Below are positions 29,810 to 37,927 of a DNA stretch of 40,105 nt, piece by piece (positions within the stretch are counted from its first letter, which is position 1; every line of letters starts with the position of its first letter). The position numbers were made by a program, and so were the translations under genes. Source of the DNA: Gemmiger_A avium (lineage in GTDB: Bacteria; Bacillota; Clostridia; Oscillospirales; Ruminococcaceae); contig DXFE01000033.1 in NCBI GenBank assembly GCA_019114585.1, forward strand, positions 1 through 40,105, in the 5' to 3' direction. The notes under the pieces are model-generated. The model made no database searches and was not told where the DNA came from. It saw nothing but the letters and a program-made list of their open reading frames with translations.

Positions 29810-31426
29810 ATGAAACAACTTCGCAAGCCGGCGTTTGCGGCGCTGGCCGTGCTGGCCGCGGCGCTGGTGCTCTGTCCCGCCGTGTTCGCCGCCGGGGAGG
29901 CGGCCGCGGACGGCCAGCCCGCTCTGTACGCCACCGCCTGGTCGCTGGTGCCGCCGCTGGTGGCCATCGTGCTGGCCCTGATCACCAAGGAGGCCTACAG
30001 CAGCCTGTTTATCGGCATCCTGGTGGGCGGTCTGTTCTACTCGAACTTCCAGTTTGAGGGCACCGTGCTGCACATCTTTGAGGACGGCATGATGTCGGTG
30101 CTCAGCGATGTGTCCAATGTGGGCATTCTGATCTTTCTGGTAATTCTGGGCGCCATGATCTGCATGATGAACAAGGCGGGCGGCTCGGCGGCTTTCGGCA
30201 AATGGGCCTCCACCCGCATCCGCACCCGGGTGGGTGCGCAGCTGGCCACCATCGCCCTGGGCGTGCTGATCTTTGTGGACGACTACTTCAACTGCCTGAC
30301 GGTGGGCAGCGTGATGCGTCCGGTGACCGACAAGCACCAGATCTCCCGGGCCAAGCTGGCCTACCTGATCGACGCCACCGCCGCGCCGGTGTGCATCATC
30401 GCCCCCATCTCCAGCTGGGCCGCCGCGGTGACCGGCTTTGTGGAGGGGGCCAACGGTCTGGAGCTGTTCATCCAGGCCATCCCCTACAACTTCTACGCCC
30501 TGCTGACCATCCTGATGATGCTGGGCCTGGCGGTGCTGAACACCGACTACGGCCCCATGGCCCGCCACGAGTGGAACGCCCGCAACGGGGATCTGTTCAC
30601 CAGCGGCCAGCGTCAGGAGGACGAGACCGGTTCCGTTTCCTCCAGGGGCGGCGTGGCCGACCTGGTGCTGCCGGTGCTGGTGCTGATCGTCTGCTGCATC
30701 ATCGGCATGATCTACATCGGCGGGTTCTTCTCCGGCACCGATTTTGTCACCGCCTTCTCCCAGAGCAACGCCAGCCTGGGCCTGGTGCTGGGCAGCGTGT
30801 TCGCGCTGGTGTTCACCGTTGTGTTCTACGCGGTGCGCCGTGTGCTGAACTTCAAGGCCTGCATGGAGTGCCTGCCGGAAGGCTTCAAGGCGATGGTGCC
30901 CGCCATCCTGATCCTGACCTTTGCCTGGACCCTGAAGGCCATGACCGACAGCCTGGGCGCGGACGTGTTCGTGGACGCCCTGGTACGCCAGAGCACCGGC
31001 GCGATGGTGAACCTGCTGCCTGCGGTGATCTTCCTGGTGGGCTGCGGCCTGGCCTTTGCCACCGGCACCAGCTGGGGCACCTTCGGCATCCTGATCCCCA
31101 TCGTGGTGGAGGCCTTCTCCGAGACCGACCCGGGCCTGATGATCATCGCCATCTCCGCCTGCATGGCGGGCGCTGTGTGCGGCGACCACTGCAGCCCCAT
31201 CTCGGACACCACCATCATGGCCAGCGCGGGCGCCCGGTGCGACCACGTGAACCACGTGTCCACCCAGCTGCCCTACGCCATGACGGTAGCGGCCATCAGC
31301 TTTGTGACCTACGTGCTGGCCGGCTTTGTGCGCAGCCCCTGGATCTGCCTGCCGGTGGGTGCCGTGCTGGTGATCGGCGTGCTGCTGGTCTCCCGCAACG
31401 CGGACAAAAAACGCGCCGCGCAGTAA
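29810..31426 (+). CDS. lysW: NhaC-family transporter, probable lysine transporter
   Basis: A 538-residue membrane protein of the NhaC antiporter family with about 11-12 helices. Family hallmarks include ALITKEAYSSLFIGILVGG near 50-68, IFVDDYFNCLTVGSVMRPVTD near 153-173, TAAPVCIIAPISSWAA near 185-200, and GTSWGTFGILIPI with CGDHCSPISDTTIMAS in the second half. The first ~28 residues look like a signal or first helix (AALAVLAAALVLCPAVFAAG). Control by a lysine riboswitch indicates lysine, not sodium/proton exchange alone, as the substrate; NhaC-type lysine transporters with L boxes are known as LysW. The ATG at 29810 follows AAAGGGG by 9 nt, and the frame upstream lies inside the riboswitch. 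Confidence 0.88.
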   Translation: MKQLRKPAFAALAVLAAALVLCPAVFAAGEAAADGQPALYATAWSLVPPLVAIVLALITKEAYSSLFIGILVGGLFYSNFQFEGTVLHIFEDGMMSVLSDVSNVGILIFLVILGAMICMMNKAGGSAAFGKWASTRIRTRVGAQLATIALGVLIFVDDYFNCLTVGSVMRPVTDKHQISRAKLAYLIDATAAPVCIIAPISSWAAAVTGFVEGANGLELFIQAIPYNFYALLTILMMLGLAVLNTDYGPMARHEWNARNGDLFTSGQRQEDETGSVSSRGGVADLVLPVLVLIVCCIIGMIYIGGFFSGTDFVTAFSQSNASLGLVLGSVFALVFTVVFYAVRRVLNFKACMECLPEGFKAMVPAILILTFAWTLKAMTDSLGADVFVDALVRQSTGAMVNLLPAVIFLVGCGLAFATGTSWGTFGILIPIVVEAFSETDPGLMIIAISACMAGAVCGDHCSPISDTTIMASAGARCDHVNHVSTQLPYAMTVAAISFVTYVLAGFVRSPWICLPVGAVLVIGVLLVSRNADKKRAAQ

Positions 31427-31440
31427 CCCGGATACAACGC

Positions 31441-31477
31441 ATCCCCGCCCTCTTTTTCGAGGGCGGGGATTTTTTTG
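31441..31477 (+). terminator. Terminator after the NhaC-family gene
   Basis: A 12-bp stem (31441-31452 with 31459-31470) followed by TTTTTTT. Confidence 0.95.
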
Positions 31478-31561
31478 TGCTTTTCTGTCCCCGATCCGCC
31501 AGACCGTACGAACTCTGTAACGGGTAAACACCCGAAAATCTGCAAATGAGGAGAGAATCGT

Positions 31562-32089
31562 ATGTTTTCTATCGTAATGCCCTATGCGCTGACCCTGATC
31601 GGCGTACTGGTGGGCGACGGCAACGACTTTATGGCGTTTGCGGTCTTTTTCACCGTGATCGGCGTGGTGTGGACCTTCATCGCCGCCACGGTAAAGGAGT
31701 TCCGGGGCAAGGGGCTGCTGGCACTGGAGGCCGGGCACGCGGTGATCTGGCTGCTGTTCAACTTCAGCCCGGAGCTGCTGGGCAAGGCCATCGGCCTGGT
31801 GATCGCTTTGCCCATCGCGATTCTGGTGGGCGTTGTGGGGCTGAGCTTCTTCCGGGGCCTGAGCGCGGACGACTCCGCGCCCGCCATGCCCCGACAGGAG
31901 GATGACCGCACCCCGCTGCAGCGGGTGCCCAACATCATCTACGACGGGAGCAACAGCCGCTGGCAGCTGGTAAACCGGGGCTATGACACCGCCACCTACG
32001 AGAGCGACGACGGCCGCCAGGTGGTGCTGCGCCACGCCGAGATGGGCCGTTCCGGCGCCAACACCAACGAGGGGTATTTCCACTGGTAA
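31562..32089 (+). CDS. Hypothetical membrane protein
   Basis: A 175-residue protein I do not recognise. Three hydrophobic segments lie at about 1-18, 24-45 and 54-95, the last probably two short helices. A soluble C-terminal part of about 75 residues follows, starting with an acidic/Pro linker. It then runs NIIYDGSNSRWQLVNRGYDT and ESDDGRQVVLRHAEMG, which looks like a small beta domain. The end is polar (NTNEGYFHW). GAGGAGAG precedes the ATG. It stands alone between two terminators, so it has its own transcript, though no consensus promoter was found in 31478-31550. Confidence 0.72.
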   Translation: MFSIVMPYALTLIGVLVGDGNDFMAFAVFFTVIGVVWTFIAATVKEFRGKGLLALEAGHAVIWLLFNFSPELLGKAIGLVIALPIAILVGVVGLSFFRGLSADDSAPAMPRQEDDRTPLQRVPNIIYDGSNSRWQLVNRGYDTATYESDDGRQVVLRHAEMGRSGANTNEGYFHW

Positions 32090-32131
32090 AAAACCGGGCG
32101 CGCTGCACAAAATGCAGCGCGCCCGGTTTTA
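32088..32131. terminator. Bidirectional terminator
   Basis: A perfect 15-bp stem (32093-32107 with 32113-32127), flanked by A and T runs. It separates the rightward small membrane gene from leftward coaX. Confidence 0.95.
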
Positions 32132-32143
32132 TTCGGTATGCCA

Positions 32144-32929
32144 TCAGCGGCGGCGGGGCTCCTCCTGGTTTTTGCGGTAGAGGATGAGCATGCCTTTGAG
32201 CAGCAGCGCGTCGTCCACCGTGATCTTCTTGCGGCAGAAGGGCACCACCAGCGGGGCCAGGCCCCCGGTGGCCACCACCGTGACCGGCTGGCCCAGTTCC
32301 GCCTCGATCCGGTCGATCAGGCCGTCCAGCAGGGCGGCGTTGCCGTGGACAAGGCCGCTTTTCATGCATTCGGCGGTGTTCTTGCCGATCAGGCGGCGGG
32401 GCGGTTCCAGGTCGATGTTGGACAGCTGGGCCGCCCGGCTGACCAGCGAATCCAGCGACCCGCGCATCCCCGGCACGATCATGCCGCCGATGTAGTTTTT
32501 GTCCTTGTCCACCACCGACAGGGTGGTGGCGGTGCCCATGTCGATGACCACCAGCGGCACCGGATGCTCGTGGATGGCGGCCACCGCGTCCACCACCAGG
32601 TCGCTGCCCACCTGAGCGGGATTGTCCATCAGGATGTGCAGGCCGGTGCGCAGGCCGGGGCCCACCACCAGCGCCTGACAGCCGGTGATCTTGTACACCG
32701 CCTCCCGCACGATGCGGGTGATGGGCGGCACCACCGAGGAGATGATGGCCCCCTCCAGCCGGCGGGGTTCGATGTTGTACAGCTCCAGCACATTCTTGAT
32801 GCTGATGGCGTATTCCAGCACGGTGCGGCCCCGGTCGGTGGACAGGCGCTCCACAAAGGTCACGTCGTCCTCCCGCTCCAGGCAGCCCAGTACAATGTTG
32901 GTGTTTCCGATGTCGATGGCCAGGATCAT
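32144..32929 (-). CDS. coaX: Type III pantothenate kinase
   Basis: A 261-residue enzyme that phosphorylates pantothenate, the first step of coenzyme A synthesis. It has the ASKHA phosphate-1 motif LAIDIGNTN (3-11), GPGLRTG, and VIDMGTATTLSVVD (about 127-140). The activating monovalent-cation region IGGMIVPG and a C-terminal ATGGLAPL adenosine loop are also present. Length and motifs are typical. AAGGAGG precedes the ATG. It is the second gene after a PanT-like uptake component, so the pair imports and traps pantothenate. Confidence 0.96.
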   Translation of the reverse strand: MILAIDIGNTNIVLGCLEREDDVTFVERLSTDRGRTVLEYAISIKNVLELYNIEPRRLEGAIISSVVPPITRIVREAVYKITGCQALVVGPGLRTGLHILMDNPAQVGSDLVVDAVAAIHEHPVPLVVIDMGTATTLSVVDKDKNYIGGMIVPGMRGSLDSLVSRAAQLSNIDLEPPRRLIGKNTAECMKSGLVHGNAALLDGLIDRIEAELGQPVTVVATGGLAPLVVPFCRKKITVDDALLLKGMLILYRKNQEEPRRR

Positions 32930-32942
32930 GGGGTGTTCCTCC

Positions 32943-33611
32943 TTATCGTTTGGCCGGGCCGTTTACCCCGGCCCGCAGCAGCGCGCTTGCCACAAAGGCG
33001 GTAAGCACAGCGGCAACCAGCGCCTCGGGCACGCCGTTGATCCCGATGACCCCCAGGATCAGCCCGTAGACAAACTGGCCGGCCTTGTCCTGGGCGGCAG
33101 CCCAGGCATCGCCGAAGAACAGAAAGATGCCGTTCATCACCAGCAGGGTGTTGGTAAGCGCCCCGACAAAGCCCGCCAGCCCCAGGCTGAACAGACGGCC
33201 GGTGCGGCTTTTGCCCAGGCGGGGCTCCAGCAGATGCCAGACCAGCCAGGGGGTGACCCCCACCAGGATACGGGGCACAAAACAGATGATCAGGCTGGCC
33301 CATCCGCCCTTAAAGGCGCCCGCCGAATAAAAGGGCGAGAACACAAAGCTGGTAGCGGTGGGATACAGGGTGTTGTTGATCAGACTGGTAAGCCCGAACA
33401 CCCCGCCCAGCACCGCGCCCTTTTGGGGGCCCAGCAGGATGGAGCCGATGATCACGGGAATGTGAATGGTAGTGGCCTTGGTAAAGCCCAGCGGGATATA
33501 CCCGATAAAGGGCAAAAAGGCCAGGGCAACGATCAGTGCAGCGAAGAGTGCTACCTGAACCATGTCCCGGGTGCCCGCGCCCGGGGTGCCGTGCAGAGAC
33601 TGCTTTTTCAT
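32943..33611 (-). CDS. panT: ECF transporter S component, probable pantothenate (PanT-like)
   Basis: A 222-residue membrane protein with about six helices. It has the ECF S-component N-terminus MVQVALFAALIVALAFLPFIGYIP, whose AxxxA-type helix docks the shared EcfT. KATTIHIPVIIGSILLGPQKG and GGVFGLTSLINNTLYPT follow, as in the PanT/DUF3816 group. The substrate is inferred mainly from the 13-nt distance to coaX. No EcfA or EcfT genes are nearby, as expected for group II systems that share one energising module. AAAAGGAG precedes the ATG. It has its own promoter. Confidence 0.85.
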   Translation of the reverse strand: MKKQSLHGTPGAGTRDMVQVALFAALIVALAFLPFIGYIPLGFTKATTIHIPVIIGSILLGPQKGAVLGGVFGLTSLINNTLYPTATSFVFSPFYSAGAFKGGWASLIICFVPRILVGVTPWLVWHLLEPRLGKSRTGRLFSLGLAGFVGALTNTLLVMNGIFLFFGDAWAAAQDKAGQFVYGLILGVIGINGVPEALVAAVLTAFVASALLRAGVNGPAKR

Positions 33612-33689
33612 AGAGATTCTCCTTTTGTTGCGCGCCGCAAAAGGCGGCGCCGGTGTTATTGTTCCCCTGGGGGGATACAGTACAGGGCC

Positions 33690-33718
33690 AGTATACCACC
33701 CGGCGCCGCGGAATGCAA
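33690..33718 (-). promoter_or_regulatory. panT-coaX promoter
   Basis: On the minus strand TTGCAT (33713-33718) and TATACT (33690-33695) are 17 bases apart. The ~70-nt leader contains one GC hairpin (GCGCCGC/GCGGCGC) before the ribosome site. Confidence 0.75.
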
Positions 33719-33721
33719 ACG

Positions 33722-33750
33722 AAAAAACCGGCCCTGGCCGGGCCGGTTTT
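33722..33750 (-). terminator. Terminator of the EamA gene
   Basis: AAAACCGGCC / GGCCGGTTTT (33724-33733 with 33741-33750), with a six-T run on the minus strand. It is also symmetrical on the plus strand. Confidence 0.85.
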
Positions 33751-33759
33751 GCTTTTGTT

Positions 33760-34641
33760 TCAGGCAGAGGTCTCTGTCCGTTTGGCGGGCAGCTGGGCCA
33801 GCAGGATGCCGCCGAACATCAGCGCGCAGCCGGCCAGTTCCCGCAGGTTCATGCTCTGGTGCAGCAGCACCCAGCCCGCCAGCACGCTGAACACGCTTTC
33901 CAGGCTCAGCAGCAGGCTGGCCACGGTGGGGTCCATGCCTTTCTGGCCCACCACCTGCAGGGTGTACCCCACCCCGCTGGACAGCACACCCGCGTAGAGC
34001 ACCGGGGCCCAGGCAGCGGTAAGGGCGGACCAGCCGGGCTGCTCAAACAGCAGCATCCCCACAGCGGACACCGCCGCGGCCACAAAGAACTGGATGCAGC
34101 TCAGCCGCACCCCGTCCACCAGGGGGCTGAACCGGTCGATGATCAGGATATGCACCGCAAACAGAACGCTGCAGCCCAGCACCAGCAGATCCCCCAGGCC
34201 CAGCCGCAGGCTGCCCTCCATACACAGCAGGTACAGCCCGGCCACCGCCAGCACCACGCTGCCCCAGATGCGCCCGGCGGGCTTGCGGCCCACCAGCATC
34301 CCCAGCAGCGGCACCATTACAATATACAGGGCGGTGATGAACCCTGCCTTGCCCACGGTGGTGTACTTGACCCCGAACTGCTGGGCGGTGGCCGCCACCC
34401 CCAGCGCCAGGCCGCAGAGCACACCGCCCTTCAGCAGGGTGCGGCGGGCAGCCGGGCTTTTGTCCGGCGTGCGGCGGCTCAGCCGGTCCAGCAGCGGGAT
34501 GGCCGGCAGCAGCACCAGCCCCCCGATCAGGAACCGGGCCATATTAAAGGTAAAGGGCCCCAGATGGTCCATCCCCACGCTCTGGGCCACAAAGGCCGCC
34601 CCCCAGATCATGGCGGTCAGAATCAGAATCAGCGAATGCAC
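33760..34641 (-). CDS. EamA (DMT) family transporter
   Basis: A 293-residue protein with ten membrane helices in two EamA repeats: residues 1-135 (ILTAMIWGAAFVAQSVGMD...) and 150-285 (LLVLGCSVLFAVHILIIDRF...). The N-terminal WGAAFVAQ and the late PVLYAGVLSSGVGYTLQVVGQK are typical of the family. Members move metabolites or drugs; the substrate is unknown. GGAGGAGG lies about 12 nt before the ATG. It has a consensus promoter and stands alone. Confidence 0.9.
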   Translation of the reverse strand: MHSLILILTAMIWGAAFVAQSVGMDHLGPFTFNMARFLIGGLVLLPAIPLLDRLSRRTPDKSPAARRTLLKGGVLCGLALGVAATAQQFGVKYTTVGKAGFITALYIVMVPLLGMLVGRKPAGRIWGSVVLAVAGLYLLCMEGSLRLGLGDLLVLGCSVLFAVHILIIDRFSPLVDGVRLSCIQFFVAAAVSAVGMLLFEQPGWSALTAAWAPVLYAGVLSSGVGYTLQVVGQKGMDPTVASLLLSLESVFSVLAGWVLLHQSMNLRELAGCALMFGGILLAQLPAKRTETSA

Positions 34642-34688
34642 GGTTACTTTCCTCCTCCACAGCAGCGCGTCAAAGCGCGTTCCGTATC

Positions 34689-34718
34689 ACTATACCACCC
34701 GCCTGCAAGCTTTGTCAA
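34689..34718 (-). promoter_or_regulatory. Promoter of the EamA gene
   Basis: On the minus strand TTGACA (34713-34718) and TATAGT (34689-34694) are separated by 18 bases. Confidence 0.8.
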
Positions 34719-34833
34719 ACCGGGTAAAACATTTACAAATTCGTTGCGGTTTGCGCCGGTTTCTTTACCGGCTGTTGCATACTTGGTGGCGGCGCGGGCG
34801 GTATCCTGAGACCGGAAAGTGAGGCGAGCAGCC

Positions 34834-35823
34834 ATGCCGAAACCGTCTGTATCCGCCCGGCCGGATTACCGGGCCGCCCGCACCCGGGCCCGCCGCCGCA
34901 GCCGCCGTCGCCGCCGGCGGCTGCGGCAGGTTCTGCTGGCGCTGGTCTGCTGCCTGCTGCTGGCGCGGGGGGCCGCTTTTGCCGCCGAAAACGCCCTGGA
35001 TGCCCTGTTTCTGGACGAACCCGTCCGGCAGCTGCCTGCCGACACGCCCGCATCGGTTTCCGACCGTTCGGAACCGCCCCGTCTGGAGCCGGAAGGTGGG
35101 CTGCCTGCGCAGACGGATGCCCGCGAAGCGCTGGAAGACTATCTGGCCCAGCTGCCCGGCCAGGTATCGGTGCTGGCGGTGCGGCCTTCCGACGGGCTGA
35201 CCGTTGCCTGGAACGAGGACGAGCAATACTACGCCGCCAGCCTGCTGAAAGCCCCCTATGCCCTGTGGCTCTGCCGCCGGGCGGAAAACGGGGAACTGGA
35301 TCTGGAGCAGCCGCTGGGCGGCTGGGACGGCACCGCCCGCGAAGCGCTGACCGCCATGATCGCCCGCAGCGACAACCAGGCCACGGCGGCGCTGTACACC
35401 CGCTGGCCCGCCGACGAGGAAAGCGGCTTTACTGCTTTTCTGGAAGAACTGGATATTCCGCCGGTTCGCAAAGCCCGGGCGCTGAGCCCCGAGACCAAAA
35501 TCACCGGTACCCTGTCGGCCCGCGACGCGATGCAGGTACTGAAAGCCATGGACGACTATTTTGCCACCGGCACCCCGCTGGCCGAAACGCTGAAACAGGC
35601 CTTTCTGAATACGCAGCACGAGTTTCTGATCACCGACTGGCCCATGGCCAAAAAGTACGGCAACTGGACCGGCGCTCTGCACGACATTGCCATCGTCTAT
35701 GCGCCTGATCCCTATTACGCGGCGGTACTGACCGACTGGGGCGATCCGGTAAAAGAGGCCCCCGAATACCGGGACTATTACCGGGAAATCAGCGCCCGGC
35801 TCACCGCTTTTATGGAAAGCTGA
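34834..35823 (+). CDS. Class A beta-lactamase-like serine hydrolase
   Basis: A 329-residue protein. The first 30 residues are extremely basic (RARRRSRRRRRRLRQ), followed by a single membrane helix (about 33-50). The domain at ~95-325 has the penicillin-recognising fold: SxxK at 136-139 (SLLK), SDN at 179-181, and KYG at 274-276 in place of KTG. These are the signs of the beta-lactamase2 family, many of which are cell-wall enzymes or inactive relatives rather than resistance enzymes. GAGGCGAG lies before the ATG; a GTG at 34819 is less likely. It sits next to a cell-wall amidase with a similar basic N-terminus. Confidence 0.82.
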   Translation: MPKPSVSARPDYRAARTRARRRSRRRRRRLRQVLLALVCCLLLARGAAFAAENALDALFLDEPVRQLPADTPASVSDRSEPPRLEPEGGLPAQTDAREALEDYLAQLPGQVSVLAVRPSDGLTVAWNEDEQYYAASLLKAPYALWLCRRAENGELDLEQPLGGWDGTAREALTAMIARSDNQATAALYTRWPADEESGFTAFLEELDIPPVRKARALSPETKITGTLSARDAMQVLKAMDDYFATGTPLAETLKQAFLNTQHEFLITDWPMAKKYGNWTGALHDIAIVYAPDPYYAAVLTDWGDPVKEAPEYRDYYREISARLTAFMES

Positions 35824-35923
35824 GGCCATCGGGCGGCAATATTTACGATTTTGTTACAACTTTTTGCATACCCCGCGCCTTCTGATCCGTTATGCTTATA
35901 TACAGAAGTCGAGGTGATCCCCC

Positions 35924-36802
35924 ATGAATTCTGGTACTCGTTCGCCGGAAGTCCGGCGCACCGTCTACTACTCCCCCCGCCGGGCAGCCCGGCGGCGTAA
36001 ACTGCGCCGCCGCCGGATCCTGGTGCTCACCGCCGCGGCGGCACTCTGCCTGTGGGCCTGTACCTCTCTGGCCGGGCTGATCGTGTCCGGGCTGCATGCG
36101 GCGGAAAAGCTGCCGGCCGCAGCCGCGCCGGAATCCATAGCGGACAAGCCTGCCCCCGTGGAGGACAATACCCTGCGCATCGCGGTGGACGCGGGCCACG
36201 GCGGCAGCGACATCGGGGCCGAAGGGGTGGTCAAGGAATCCGAAATGACCGAAGCCACCGCCCGGGCGCTGATCGAGCTGCTGGAAGCGGACGAACGGTT
36301 CTCGGTAGTGCTCTGCCGGGATTGGGATGTGCGCTCCACCCCCACCGAGCGGGGCCAGGAGGCCGCCCGTCAGGGGGCGGACCTGCTGCTTTCGATTCAC
36401 GGCAACAGCTGGGAGGGCAGCGGTCAGGACGTGCACGGGTTTGAATGTTATCCCTGCGTGCCCGGTACCGCCCAGTACGAGGAAAGCATGCGGTTTGCCC
36501 AGCTGATCTGCAACGAGATCTCGGCCGCCGGCGGCACCCTGCGGGGCAACGGCGGCATCCGGTACATATATTTTGATGAGAAGGACAACCGGATCATCAA
36601 GGAAAAAGGGGATGAAGCCGCAACCGGCATGCCCACCTTCTCCATCCTGGAAAACGCCGGCTGCCCGGCGGTACTGGCGGAGCAGTGTTTCGTGACCAGC
36701 GCCGCCGATGTGGATCTGTTCGGTGATGAGGACGGCGTGCGTCTGGCCGCCCAATGCTACTACAAAGCCATCTGTGCCTGGGCCGACGGTCTGTCGGCCT
36801 GA
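35924..36802 (+). CDS. CwlD-like N-acetylmuramoyl-L-alanine amidase
   Basis: A 292-residue membrane-anchored amidase_3 zinc enzyme that cuts the bond between muramic acid and the stem peptide. A basic stretch (RRAARRRKLRRRR) and one helix (about 32-55) anchor it. The catalytic domain covers ~85-290. Zinc ligands are His92 (VDAGHGG), Glu107 (ESEMTEA) and His159 (SIHGNS), with catalytic-type Glu253 (LAEQCFVTS). CwlD, which prepares muramic lactam in spore cortex, has this layout. A vegetative amidase is possible. GAGGTGAT precedes the ATG. It follows the serine hydrolase gene on the same strand after 100 nt. Confidence 0.88.
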   Translation: MNSGTRSPEVRRTVYYSPRRAARRRKLRRRRILVLTAAAALCLWACTSLAGLIVSGLHAAEKLPAAAAPESIADKPAPVEDNTLRIAVDAGHGGSDIGAEGVVKESEMTEATARALIELLEADERFSVVLCRDWDVRSTPTERGQEAARQGADLLLSIHGNSWEGSGQDVHGFECYPCVPGTAQYEESMRFAQLICNEISAAGGTLRGNGGIRYIYFDEKDNRIIKEKGDEAATGMPTFSILENAGCPAVLAEQCFVTSAADVDLFGDEDGVRLAAQCYYKAICAWADGLSA

Positions 36803-36832
36803 CAAGGCCTTTTCCTGCCCCCCGCAAGCAAA

Positions 36833-36870
36833 AAACCGGGCCGCCCGCTGTATGCGGGTGGCCCGGTTTC
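36833..36870. terminator. Bidirectional terminator at the prophage edge
   Basis: A 16-bp stem with one G-U pair (36833-36848 with 36854-36869), a six-A run on the left and TTTCTGTGTTT on the right. It ends the amidase transcript and the leftward phage lysis transcript. Confidence 0.88.
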
Positions 36871-36879
36871 TGTGTTTCG

Positions 36880-37620
36880 TTACACGGTGGTGTAGGATTC
36901 GTCCTCCTCTTCCCCGGCTGTGCGCGCTGTGCGCCGTACCGTGGTCCGGCTGGCGGAGGAGGCCCCCTGCACCAGGCTGAGCAGATCCAGCCCGTTGGAG
37001 GCGTACAGTTTTGCCAGCTGGGGCACCAGCTCCTGCAGAGCGGATGCCGCACCGCCGGCCCGTTCAGCCGCCAGCTGCGCCATGTTGTTCTGGTAGGTAT
37101 TCAGCAGGCTGGCCTGCTGGGCGGTCCGCTCACTCTCCAGCTGGGCCCGGGCGTTGCCATAGTTGTTGTACAGCCCGGCCAGGGTGCTTTCGGCGGCGCC
37201 GCCGGTCAGCCCCTGGGCGCTCAGCTGCTGGTTCAGCCCCCGCAGGCTGAGCATCCGGTTGATGTAGGCCTCCTGCAGCGCCTGGTCGGCAGCCGCGTTC
37301 ACCTGATTCTGGGCATACGCCAGATTGGCGCGCTGCTGGGCGGCGGCCGCGTTGTAGGCCGCATCCCGGGCCGCCTGTTCCCGCGCCTGCAGTTCCTGCA
37401 GATAGGCCACATAGATCGCGTATCCGTCCGAGGCCGCGGCGGAGGATTGGCTCCCGGCGGAACTGCCCGTGCCGCTGCCGGTATTCTTTTTCTTGCTGGT
37501 TGTCTTGCTGGTTGTCTTGTTGTTGCTCTCCACCCCCATCGGCCGGTTCATGATGGTCGAGGGCGCTTGTGCGCCCGCCTCGCCGTCCCAGACCGGGGTA
37601 GGATAGGTTTTGCCTGCCAT
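36880..37620 (-). CDS. Phage coiled-coil protein of unknown function
   Basis: A 246-residue protein I do not recognise. The N-terminus is short and polar (MAGKTYPTPVWDGEAG), followed by a Lys/Thr/Ser/Gly-rich linker (about 34-65). Residues ~68-200 are an Ala/Gln/Asn-rich, almost continuous helix, probably a coiled coil (ARDAAYNAAAAQQRANLAYA...ALQEAYINRMLSLRGLNQQL). The C-terminus is basic, then acidic. It has no signal peptide or membrane helix. It is the last gene of the lysis block, after the holin, with AAAGGAGG before its ATG. A structural or host-interaction role is possible but unsupported. Confidence 0.75.
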   Translation of the reverse strand: MAGKTYPTPVWDGEAGAQAPSTIMNRPMGVESNNKTTSKTTSKKKNTGSGTGSSAGSQSSAAASDGYAIYVAYLQELQAREQAARDAAYNAAAAQQRANLAYAQNQVNAAADQALQEAYINRMLSLRGLNQQLSAQGLTGGAAESTLAGLYNNYGNARAQLESERTAQQASLLNTYQNNMAQLAAERAGGAASALQELVPQLAKLYASNGLDLLSLVQGASSASRTTVRRTARTAGEEEDESYTTV

Positions 37621-37644
37621 GGCGTTCCTCCTTTTTCTGCCCCG

Positions 37645-37914
37645 TCAGGCGGGGCGGCTGTAGTTCAGGGCCCGGGCACTGTCGCCCAGACCGGCGGTGG
37701 TGGGATCGTTGACTGCGTTCCACACGCTCACGGCCACCAGCGCACACACATACGGGTTGCGCACCGCCGCCAGCAGCGTGGCGCCCAGTACCGGCCAGCT
37801 GGTGATGTCCGCACCGGTCAGGCCGAAATAGGCCAGAACCGGGGTAAACACGGCCAGGCCCAGCTGCGCCCAGAACACCGGGTTTTTCAGCCGCACGGGA
37901 ATATTCAGTCTCAT
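37645..37914 (-). CDS. Phage holin, phi-LC3 type
   Basis: An 89-residue holin. The N-terminus NIPVRLKNPVFWAQLGLAVF, two membrane segments (about 11-27 and 45-63), and the C-terminal DPTTAGLGDSARALNY are the family pattern. It forms membrane lesions that release the endolysin at the end of the lytic cycle. The ATG at 37914 follows GGAGGG by 6 nt; the longer in-frame version starting at 37956 lacks this. Confidence 0.93.
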   Translation of the reverse strand: MRLNIPVRLKNPVFWAQLGLAVFTPVLAYFGLTGADITSWPVLGATLLAAVRNPYVCALVAVSVWNAVNDPTTAGLGDSARALNYSRPA

Positions 37915-37927
37915 GGATTCCCTCCTT

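Noticed and set aside
29687..32110. A long minus-strand open frame opposite the NhaC-family gene
   Set aside because: It crosses a riboswitch terminator and two transcription terminators and has shadow-type composition.
34834..35823. Beta-lactam resistance enzyme
   Set aside because: It has SxxK and SDN but KYG instead of KTG and a membrane anchor. The family includes many non-resistance hydrolases and nothing else suggests resistance.
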